From NCBI GenBank assembly GCA_038146785.1, contig JAYQSI010000009.1:16675-80674 (forward strand): a DNA stretch of 64,000 nt, read 5' to 3'. Shown here piece after piece: positions 56,759-64,000 of the stretch (its first letter is position 1; each line of letters starts with the position of its first letter). Origin of the DNA: VMDJ01 sp038146785 (GTDB lineage: Bacteria > Pseudomonadota > Gammaproteobacteria > Chromatiales > Chromatiaceae). Position numbers and translations under genes: made by a program. Below the pieces are notes generated by a model, which was not told the origin of the DNA, did no database searches, and was given only the letters and a program-made list of their open reading frames with translations.

Positions 56759-59700
56759 ATGACTCAGCCGGATAACGACTACTCAGATTGCTTGTTGAAA
56801 GATCGCCATCTTTTACGACGTTGGGAAAAGACGTTGGAAAAGGGTGAGTGTGATGCTGAGTTACGTCAAAAATATACCGAGCGCTTAGCCCAGTCGCGGG
56901 CAGCAGTTGTTGCGCGTGAATCATCGGTGATGCAGGTGACATTCCCAGCGGGCTTGCCGGTGAGTGAGCGCGTTGAGGAAATCCAAAAGCTGATCGCAGA
57001 GAATCAGGTGATCGTTCTGTGTGGTGAGACCGGTTCGGGTAAATCAACACAGCTACCTAAGGTTTGTTTGAGCTTGGGTCGCGGTATTTTTGGCCGTATC
57101 GGTCATACCCAGCCGCGTCGATTAGCGGCGCGTAGTTTGGCTTCACGCGTAGCCTCTGAGATTGAGCAAGAGGTGGGCTTAAGCGTTGGTTATAAGGTGC
57201 GCTTCGCTGATAAGGTCAGTGAGAGTACTCGGGTTAAGCTGCTGACCGACGGCATGCTGCTGGCTGAGATTCAACGCGATAAATACCTCAACGAATATGA
57301 CACGCTGATCATCGATGAGGCGCACGAGCGTAGTCTGAATATCGATTTCTTGATGGGCTATCTCAAGTCATTACTGCCTAAGCGACCTGATCTCAAGCTG
57401 ATCATTACCTCAGCGACGATTGATCCACAGAAGTTTTCAAAACACTTTAATGATGCACCGATCATTGAGGTCTCCGGTCGTACTTATCCGGTTGAGGTGC
57501 GTTACCGTCCGCCACCAGAAGATGAAGAGAATGGTGGTGTTGATCATCAACAAGGTTTGATTGATGCGGTGAATGAGTTGTCGCGAGAAAGTCGTGGCGA
57601 TATTTTGATCTTCTTTCCGGGTGAGCGTGAGATACGCGAAGCGCGTGAGTTGCTGCGCAAGCAAAACTTAGGTGGTACTGAATTATTGCCTTTGTACGCG
57701 CGCTTATCCCCTCAAGAGCAAGCGCGTATCTTTAAGCCCTCTGGTGCGCGACACATTGTGCTGGCAACTAACGTGGCAGAGACATCGCTAACTGTGCCGG
57801 GTATTCGTCATGTTATCGATACCGGTATTGCGCGGATTAGTCGTTACAGCGCCAAGTCAAAGATTCAACGGCTGCCCTTAGAGCCGGTCTCAAAGGCGAG
57901 TGCTGATCAGCGTAAAGGTCGCTGTGGTCGTGTGGCTGAAGGTGTGTGTATTCGTCTGTATAGCGAAGAAGATTTCACACTGCGTGATGAGTTCACTGAG
58001 CCAGAGATTCAGCGTACTAATTTAGCCTCGGTCATCTTGCAGATGCAGGTGCTTGGTTTCGGCGATATCGAAGAATTCCCGTTCGTTGATCCGCCTGATA
58101 GTCGAATGATCAAAGATGGTTATCGCTTACTGCATGAGTTGGGTGCGGTGGATGCTACGCGTCGGGTGACGAATCTCGGACGTAAGTTGGCGCGTTTGCC
58201 GATTGATCCGCGGATTGGGCGAATGTTGCTTGAGGCGGCACACACAGGTTGCTTAACCGAGCTGTTGATCATTGGTGCGGCCTTGTCGATTCAAGATCCG
58301 AGAGAGCGTCCATTTGATAAGCAGCAGCAAGCGGATGAGTCGCATGCCTTATTTGCAGATGAGAAGTCAGACTTTATCGGTTTTGTGAATCTGTGGAACT
58401 TCTTACAAGAGCATCGCGAATTATTAACAAGACGAAAATTTGAACGCTTGTGTCGTGAGCGTTTTATCTCGCCGATTCGAGTACGTGAGTGGATGGATGT
58501 GCACTTTCAGTTGAAAGAGCAGATGCGCGAGCTCGGTTATAAGTTAAATGAAAAGCGCGGTAGCTACGAGGGCATCCATCAGGCGGTGATTAGCGGCATG
58601 CTGAGTCACTTGGGTCAGCGTACTCAAGGTAAAGAGCGTGATTATCTGGGTGCTCGGAATACGCGTTTTCATATCTTCCCGGGCTCATCGCAGTTCAGCG
58701 CGCAACCAAAATGGATTGTTTCCGCTGAGCTTGTTGAAACCACTAAGCTTTATGCACGTGGAGTTGCGACGATTCAGCCGGAGTGGATTGAAAAGCTGGC
58801 AGGGCACCTGATTAACCACAGCTACTTTGAGCCGCATTGGCAAGCTAAGCGCGGGCAGGTAGGTGCGTATGAGCGCATCACCTTATATGGCCTAACGATT
58901 GTTCCGCGTCGTCGCGTTAATTATGGTCCGATCGATCCAGTGGTCTCGCATGATTTGTTTTTACGCTTTGGTTTAACCGAAGGTGACATGCAGACGCGTG
59001 CACCTTTCTTCCGTCATAACCAAGAGTTGATTGCTGATCTTCATCATGAAGAGGCAAAGCTGCGCCGTCGTGATGTACTGGTAGACGAAGAGGCGATCTA
59101 TCAGTACTACGCCAAACGTATCCCAGAGACGATCTACAGCGTTGCGCAATTAGAAAAGTGGTTGCGTGAGCAAAAGAATAAAAAGCTTTTGCATATGCGT
59201 CGCGAAGACATTGTGCGACGTGATAGTGATTTAGACGAAGCGCAATTTCCGGATAGCTTGTTGGTCGGTAGTACGCATCTACCAATGACCTATCACTTTG
59301 AGCCAGGAAATGAGGCCGATGGCGTGACCTTGCATGTACCCATGCCATTGCTCAATCAGCTAGATACCGGTCGTTTGGATTGGCTGGTGCCCGGTTTGAT
59401 TGAAGATAAGGTGATTGCGCTGATTAAAGGCTTGCCTAAAGCGCTGCGCCGCCAGTTTGTACCGGTGCCTGATTTTGCGCAGCAAGCTTTAGCGCGGATG
59501 CAGCCTTCTTCAACGCCTTTACATCAAAGTTTGGCACTAGCGCTTAAGCAGATTACCTCGGTACATATTCCTGAGGATCAGTGGCAGCTCGATACCATTG
59601 AGCCGTTCTTGCGCATGCGCATCAAGCTGCTCAGTGCGGATGGTATGGAGGTTGTGACCTATTCGCGTGATATTCAAACCTTACAGCGTGATTATGCTGA

Positions 59701-60637
59701 TGAGGTGCTGGTGGAATCATCATCAAGTAAAACCAATTTAGCAATTGAGAAGGATGGTCTTCGCGACTGGGATTTTGGTGATTTACCTGAATCTGTCGAT
59801 GCAAATGTCGCGGGTGTGGATATGCGTTTGTATCCAGCGGTGGTTGATCAGGGTGATGTGCAGCGGTGCGTTGTTTAGATTCACAAGCGCGTGCGGCATC
59901 GGCACATCAAAAAGGTTTGCGGTCGTCTTTTGTTGATGCGTTTAGCACCAACGGTAAAAGATTTACGTAAACGCGTAAAACAACAACAAGCGATGTTGCT
60001 GCAGTATACAAAAGTCCCTTCGCGTGCGGGCAGTAATGCAAAGCCTATTGCGTTGGATGAGCAATTGGTTGAGCGGATTGTTGATCTGGCCTTTGATCTT
60101 GCGAATGTTGATGTGCGTACCCAAGCTACCTTCGAGGCGTTATATGACTCAGGTCGTTCAAAGTTGCATGAGATTGCAGATCAGGTGATCACGACAATGA
60201 CCCAAGTGCTCGCCAGTTACCATCAGCTACGCAAGCTGCTCGATAAGGTAACGCATATCAGTTTGCTCAGTTCAGTGAAGGATGTGCAGGCGCATATGGA
60301 CCGACTGGTCTATCAGGGATTCATCAGCGATGTGGCTGCTGAGCCGTTGGCGCAATACGGCCGTTATCTCAGAGCGATTGAGATGCGAGTAGAAAAGCTT
60401 CAAGCAGGTGGTCAGGCGCGTGATGCCCAAGGGATGCGTGAGAAGGCAGCCATAGAGGAAAAGTGGCTGCTGCGTGATCAGCAAGCGCGTGAAAAAGGCT
60501 TGTTTGATGAGCGCCTCGATGAGATTCGTTGGCAGCTAGAGGAGCTTGCGATATCGCTCTTTGCGCAAGAGGTTAAAACCTTATATCCCATCTCGGTAAA
60601 ACGGCTCGAGAAGCGTTGGAAAGAGTTGGGGCTCTAG
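56759..60637 (+). pseudogene. hrpA: ATP-dependent RNA helicase HrpA, two compensating frameshifts
   Basis: DEAH-box RNA helicase; about 1292 residues when read across. Motifs: LCGETGSGKSTQLPKV (I), IIDEAHERSLNIDFLMGYLK (II), ITSATIDPQKF (III), TNVAETSLTVPGIRHVIDTG (V) and QRKGRCGRVAEGVC (VI). The first part ends at a TAG (59876-59878). Between about 59858 and 59935 the true frame is shifted: it reads AAVRCLDSQARAASAHQKGL, as expected for this position, so a base is missing near 59858 and one is added near 59935. The C-terminal part continues LLLMRLAPTVKDL to the stop at 60637. Starts are ATG 56759. Confidence 0.9.
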
Positions 60638-60692
60638 TCGGTGAGCTAGGGTAAAATCGATTTATTGTTAATCACACACTCAAGGAACACTC

Positions 60693-61181
60693 ATGGCGAC
60701 ATGTCACTGTGGATCAGGTAAACCTTACGCAAAATGCTGCGAGCCTTATATCAATGGTGAGCCAGCACCAACCGCTGAAGCCTTAATGCGTTCGCGTTAC
60801 AGCGCCTATGTTGTCGGTGCTGTGGATTACTTGGGTGAGACATTGCATCCGGATCATCGCTCTGACTTTGACCGTAATGCCACCGCTAAGTGGGCATCGG
60901 AATCAGAGTGGAAGCAGTTAGACATCTTGGCGACTGAAGGTGGCGAAGCAGGTGATGAAGAAGGCGTTGTTGAGTTCCGTGCAGTCTTTAGTGAGGCTGG
61001 TGGTGAAGACATGGCGCATACCGAGCGCAGTCGCTTCGTTAAAGAAGGTGATCGTTGGTATTACGTTGATGGCTTGTTGCCAACGCCAGTGACCTATCGT
61101 CGCGAAGAAGAAAAGGTGGGTCGTAACGATCCATGTCCTTGCGGCAGTGGCAAGAAATATAAGAAGTGCTGCGGCAAGTAA
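60693..61181 (+). CDS. YchJ-family SEC-C motif protein
   Basis: A 162-residue protein. A SEC-C zinc motif lies at each end: CHCGSGKPYAKCCEPYI at the N-terminus and PCPCGSGKKYKKCCGK at the C-terminus. An NTF2-like/DUF4440-type domain lies between them (LMRSRYSAYVVGAVDYLGET). This is the usual YchJ layout. Function uncertain. It has a ribosome site (AAGGAAC) and follows hrpA by 55 bases. Confidence 0.93.
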   Translation: MATCHCGSGKPYAKCCEPYINGEPAPTAEALMRSRYSAYVVGAVDYLGETLHPDHRSDFDRNATAKWASESEWKQLDILATEGGEAGDEEGVVEFRAVFSEAGGEDMAHTERSRFVKEGDRWYYVDGLLPTPVTYRREEEKVGRNDPCPCGSGKKYKKCCGK

Positions 61182-61771
61182 ATAAACCCTATAGCGAATC
61201 CTGCGTTCAAAATCGCGATCCGATCCTTTCGGTTCTGCGAGAGGTACTGGTTGATTGTCACCATGCGCTAGAGATCGGTAGTGGTACTGGTCAGCACGCG
61301 GTGTATTTTGCTGAAGCTCTAGCACCTTTAATTTGGCAGTGCAGTGATGTTGAAGAACATCATGCGGGTATCAATGCGTGGATTGACGACTACTCAGGCG
61401 ATAATCTGCGTCGTCCAATTGCGCTTAACGTCACCCACGATGCTTGGCCAAAGTCACATTTCGATGCGATCTATAGTGCGAATACAGCACACATCATGAG
61501 CGAGTCAGATGTTGAAGCCATGTTCGAAGGTGTAGGGCGTTTATTGCCAGCTAATGCACCCTTCGTTTTATACGGACCATTTAACATTAATGGCCAATAC
61601 ACGGCTGAAAGTAATGAGCGCTTTGATTATTACCTTCGTGAGCAAGACCCACAGATGGGCGTGCGTGATGTCGCATGGTTAGAAGAGTTAGCTGACAAAG
61701 CAGGACTGACACTTGAGCGAATGGTGGATATGCCTGCGGATAACAAAACATTGATATGGCGAAAACTGTAG
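61166..61771 (+). CDS. DUF938 family SAM-dependent methyltransferase-like protein
   Basis: Protein of about 200 residues. It has the family N-terminus KPYSESCVQNRDPILSVLRE, the SAM motif ALEIGSGTGQHAVYFAEAL and the post-II segment FDAIYSANTAHIMSESDV. The start is uncertain: GTG at 61166 lies in the last codons of the SEC-C gene in another frame, and the family homologues begin near residue 7. Substrate unknown. Its end overlaps the thioredoxin-like gene by 16 bases. Confidence 0.88.
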   Translation: MLRQVNKPYSESCVQNRDPILSVLREVLVDCHHALEIGSGTGQHAVYFAEALAPLIWQCSDVEEHHAGINAWIDDYSGDNLRRPIALNVTHDAWPKSHFDAIYSANTAHIMSESDVEAMFEGVGRLLPANAPFVLYGPFNINGQYTAESNERFDYYLREQDPQMGVRDVAWLEELADKAGLTLERMVDMPADNKTLIWRKL

Positions 61772-62253
61772 GTCAACGTATTAAGTCGTGGGGTATCACG
61801 CTGTTATTGGCAGTGGTGGTGTTCTCTGCGTTATCAGCGTGGAAGTCGAAAGATATGTTGCTCGGGCCTGCGCCGGTGTTGGCAGGCTATGACTTGCAAG
61901 GTCAGTTAATAACGCTAGAGCCCAAAGATGAGCCGACGCTGGTTTATTTTTGGGCGACGTGGTGTCCGATCTGCGGCTTTACTGTCTCAAGTATTGCGAG
62001 TATCGCTGAAGATTATCCGGTGATTACCGTGGCAACCACATCCGGTAGCGAGGAAGAGATTGCGACGTATCTTGCGCAAAAGAATATTCGTTTGCCGGTG
62101 ATGATGGATGACTCAGGTGATTTGGGTCGGCACTGGGGTGTGACCGGTGTCCCCGCGATTTTTATCGTGGATTCAAAAGGGCAGATTACCCATCGCAGCT
62201 TGGGTTACGCTTCTGAGCTAGGTCTTCGAGCGCGCTTGGCGCTCGCCGATTAA
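61756..62253 (+). CDS. Membrane-anchored thioredoxin-like protein (TlpA/ScsD type)
   Basis: A 165-residue protein with an N-terminal membrane anchor (ITLLLAVVVFSALSAW, residues 14-29) and a periplasmic thioredoxin fold. The active site is FWATWCPICGFTV with the CPIC dithiol, and the cis-Pro loop is GVTGVPAIFIVD. It resembles the ScsD/DsbE branch. It probably reduces or exchanges disulfides in the periplasm, for instance in cytochrome or copper-related maturation, but no such genes are near. It overlaps the DUF938 gene. Confidence 0.9.
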   Translation: MAKTVGQRIKSWGITLLLAVVVFSALSAWKSKDMLLGPAPVLAGYDLQGQLITLEPKDEPTLVYFWATWCPICGFTVSSIASIAEDYPVITVATTSGSEEEIATYLAQKNIRLPVMMDDSGDLGRHWGVTGVPAIFIVDSKGQITHRSLGYASELGLRARLALAD

Positions 62254-62486
62254 TCTTCGCCGATGATGCGTTCTTCGCGAGGTGCGCTAAGGAGCTTTTC
62301 AGCCTCTGGCTGGGTCTTGGCGAAAATCAGGCGGCAGTCGTGATTTACATTGGCACCGCCCATCTCGGCGCGTTTGGTGCGAGCGAGCTCACGAGCTTCT
62401 TTATAACTATCTAATTTATCAACATATTCCAATTTCTTGGTATTGTTGGCAGGGTTAACCGTGACGAAGTACACAAAATAAGGCAT
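62250..62486 (-). CDS. Conserved hypothetical protein
   Basis: A 78-residue soluble protein, MPYFVYFVTVNPANNTKKLE at the start and SAPREERIIGED at the end. Contains a helical charged middle (SYKEARELARTKRAEMGG) and NHDCRLIFAKTQPEAEKLL. I believe similar short proteins occur in other gammaproteobacteria but cannot name a family. Its 3' end overlaps the thioredoxin-like gene by four bases in convergent orientation. Confidence 0.7.
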   Translation of the reverse strand: MPYFVYFVTVNPANNTKKLEYVDKLDSYKEARELARTKRAEMGGANVNHDCRLIFAKTQPEAEKLLSAPREERIIGED

Positions 62487-62575
62487 GGTTAGAACTCAAT
62501 AATAAAAAACGCCGCAAGCCTATCATGAGGCCGGTTAAGCGAAAACCACGTGTTGGTGGTGCATAGGGGGATGCC

Positions 62576-63010
62576 ATGCAAGATAACTCTGAGATTCAAA
62601 GCCAAATAACAAAGCTTGGTAACCAAATGGTGGATGGTTTCCACCTGCTGGGTTTGTTTGTCATAGGAGCCGCGATTATTTGGGCCTCATGGGCGGAGGT
62701 GTTTAACATCATCGCTGAGCATGATCATCCAACTATCAAAGACATCCTCTTGCTCTTCATCTATTTAGAGCTTGGCGCGATGGTCGGTATCTACTTCAAA
62801 ACCAAACGTTTGCCGGTGATCTTCCTTATCTATATCGCGATTACGGCGTTAACGCGTTTGCTCACCATCGATGCAAAACAAATGAGTGATATTCATATGA
62901 TCACCGTTACGGGATCTACCTTGGTGTTGTGTTTGGGTGTTGTTTTGCTGCAATTTGGTAGCTCAAAACTTCGTGGTTCATCAGAATGTGAAATGGATAC
63001 AAAGGGTTAA
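62576..63010 (+). CDS. PsiE-family membrane protein
   Basis: A 144-residue membrane protein with four predicted helices (about residues 20-40, 57-75, 80-100, 108-130). The segments FHLLGLFVIGAAIIW, LLLFIYLELGAMVGIYFKTK and YIAITALTRLLTI are typical of the phosphate-starvation-inducible PsiE family. Function unknown. Its stop shares the last base with the start of the next gene, so the two are coupled. Confidence 0.85.
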   Translation: MQDNSEIQSQITKLGNQMVDGFHLLGLFVIGAAIIWASWAEVFNIIAEHDHPTIKDILLLFIYLELGAMVGIYFKTKRLPVIFLIYIAITALTRLLTIDAKQMSDIHMITVTGSTLVLCLGVVLLQFGSSKLRGSSECEMDTKG

Positions 63011-63366
63011 TGGCAGATTTCCCGAAGATATCGCGTGCCATTCCTCAGCAGCGTTATAAATACGGTGAGTTCATGGTCTCAGTATTGGGTGATATTGAGA
63101 GCCCTGAGGCGCATGACTATCGATATATCATGGCCTTCGTTAAAGAAGGCGGATCTAAACCTGTCGCTTTTGTCACCTGTGAGCGTTCCGAAGGTGAGTT
63201 TCGTCAGCAAGGCCAATACCAGTTACGGGTAATTAATAGCTCGATGGATGAGGTCATGGCGGCGGATGATCGCTACGGTAAATTGAGTGTGTTCTGTGAG
63301 CAGGGCCTCGAAATTGGTAGCCAATTGCTTTCTTTGGCTGATGAGCAACCATTTCCGATCGGATAA
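63010..63366 (+). CDS. Conserved hypothetical protein
   Basis: A 118-residue soluble protein beginning MADFPKISRAIPQQRYKYGE. Alternating beta strands are suggested by RYIMAFVKEGGSKPVAFVTC and YQLRVINSSMDEVM. No family recognised. Its ATG begins on the last base of the PsiE stop codon (TAATG), implying coupled translation with the membrane protein; the pair may work together. Confidence 0.75.
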   Translation: MADFPKISRAIPQQRYKYGEFMVSVLGDIESPEAHDYRYIMAFVKEGGSKPVAFVTCERSEGEFRQQGQYQLRVINSSMDEVMAADDRYGKLSVFCEQGLEIGSQLLSLADEQPFPIG

Positions 63367-63447
63367 ACCCCATCTATCTACTGCTTTTTAGCGTGGTTTC
63401 GGTAGAATCCGCAGCAGAATAAGTAGTAACCGTCTTTAGGAGGCGAC

Positions 63448-64000
63448 ATGAGCGAACAAGCTGATAGCGCACAATCCAACCCAATTCTTTCGATCATCCT
63501 TGCCGGTATCGGCTTGATGGGTGTTGCCGCGGTGTTGCTGCCTGCGGATCTAGTCCCTCAGCTCACTTCATCAGCACCGACTCAAGAGGCAAAGACTGAA
63601 GCTCCTGCTGTCGTTGAAGCTGCGCCGGTCGTTGAAAAAGCTGCTGCTAAAAAAGAGCCAGTGTTTGTTCCAGTAGAAGAACAAAGCCAAACAGAACAAG
63701 TCGTTGAGACAGTTAAAGAAGCTGTGACTGAGCAAGTTGAGCAAACGCAAGAAACCGTTGCGGATGTGGCCACTGAAGCGGCAAACACTGTGACCGATGC
63801 AGCGGATACTGCCGTTACCGCAGTGACGGACATGATGAATAACGTGATGCCAACAGCACCGGTAAATTCAACTGAGCCGCCAGCAAACACTACCCAGCGT
63901 CCAATGGCACCTCAGTTCCGTCCTCAGTACATGCCGTATATGGATGGCCGTTGGCCGGCGCCTCCGGGTTATTACCCACCGCAGAACTATCAGCCGCGTC
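63448..64000 (+). CDS. Membrane-anchored low-complexity protein, cut by the window end
   Basis: An open frame from ATG 63448 to the window edge (184 codons, no stop). The ribosome site TTAGGAGG is strong. One N-terminal hydrophobic segment (NPILSIILAGIGLMGVAAVL, residues 11-30) is followed by an Ala/Glu/Val/Thr-rich stretch (about residues 45-130) with imperfect heptad-like repeats, then a Pro/Tyr-rich part (RPQYMPYMDGRWPAPPGYYP). It probably spans the periplasm as an extended linker. Family unknown; the C-terminus is outside the window. Confidence 0.7.
   Translation, partial: MSEQADSAQSNPILSIILAGIGLMGVAAVLLPADLVPQLTSSAPTQEAKTEAPAVVEAAPVVEKAAAKKEPVFVPVEEQSQTEQVVETVKEAVTEQVEQTQETVADVATEAANTVTDAADTAVTAVTDMMNNVMPTAPVNSTEPPANTTQRPMAPQFRPQYMPYMDGRWPAPPGYYPPQNYQPR

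Noticed and set aside
63582..63890. Antisense ORF of 102 codons, Ser/Ala/Val-rich
   Set aside because: It is the complement of the repetitive Ala/Glu/Val/Thr coding stretch of the gene at 63448, which has the strong ribosome site; composition explains the open frame.

Overview
The window is about 64 kb of chromosome from a gammaproteobacterium of intermediate GC, most likely a sulfur-oxidising lineage. The evidence is a tandem set of three small secreted Gly/Asn/Ala-rich proteins that look like sulfur-globule envelope proteins (38.2-39.4 kb), a trio of DUF2173-type proteins of a kind I associate with sulfur oxidisers (0.1-1.2 kb), and standard gammaproteobacterial gene orders: pcnB-folK-panB-panC, thrS-infC-rpmI-rplT-pheS-pheT-ihfA-merR, and pntAA-pntAB-pntB. 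No plasmid, phage, insertion sequence or CRISPR array was seen. Coding density is very high, no gene-free stretch exceeds 300 bases, and several neighbouring genes overlap.

Layout: 0.1-1.2 kb, DUF2173 trio; 1.3-4.8 kb, poly(A) polymerase with folate and pantothenate genes; 4.8-6.5 kb, MscS-type channel; 6.5-14.6 kb, a carboxylate-uptake region (2-hydroxyacid dehydrogenase, TRAP transporter, amidase, GlcG-like protein, tartronate-semialdehyde-reductase-like enzyme, peroxiredoxin-glutaredoxin fusion); 14.6-19.2 kb, ppc and pgi; 19.2-25.6 kb, M1-type peptidase, ChaN-PDZ protein, Fe-S photolyase with DUF2256, M48 protease and a PhnD-like binding protein; 25.7-27.0 kb, tRNA-Asn and aspartate aminotransferase; 27.2-33.0 kb, a six-gene operon (thermostable-hemolysin-family acyltransferase-like protein, AMP-ligase, heme-oxygenase-fold oxidase, SDR, response regulator, histidine kinase); 33-38 kb, uvrB and a large hybrid kinase; 38-39.5 kb, sulfur-globule-like genes; 40-43.7 kb, tRNA-Val, a two-component pair and bioA; 43.8-51.4 kb, the translation and IHF cluster and tRNA-Pro; 51.5-53.7 kb, aldehyde dehydrogenase and a HAD phosphatase; 53.9-56.7 kb, transhydrogenase; 56.8-60.6 kb, hrpA; 60.7-64 kb, small conserved genes.

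The most interesting locus is the 27.2-33.0 kb operon. It looks like a small-molecule or lipid-signal pathway with its own two-component system, and a direct repeat with an 11-bp period, resembling a PmrA/QseB box, lies just upstream of its first gene. Two genes known in E. coli for AUU initiation, pcnB and infC, both appear here to start on non-standard codons (AUU and AUC), each with a well-placed Shine-Dalgarno sequence.

At least eleven single-base indels, many in short homopolymers, interrupt otherwise intact genes (mscS, the 2-hydroxyacid dehydrogenase, the M1 peptidase, three operon genes, the hybrid kinase, the aldehyde dehydrogenase and hrpA). Such a density in conserved genes points to uncorrected sequencing error more than biological decay. 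The affected genes are listed as frameshifted, with the functional reading frame described.
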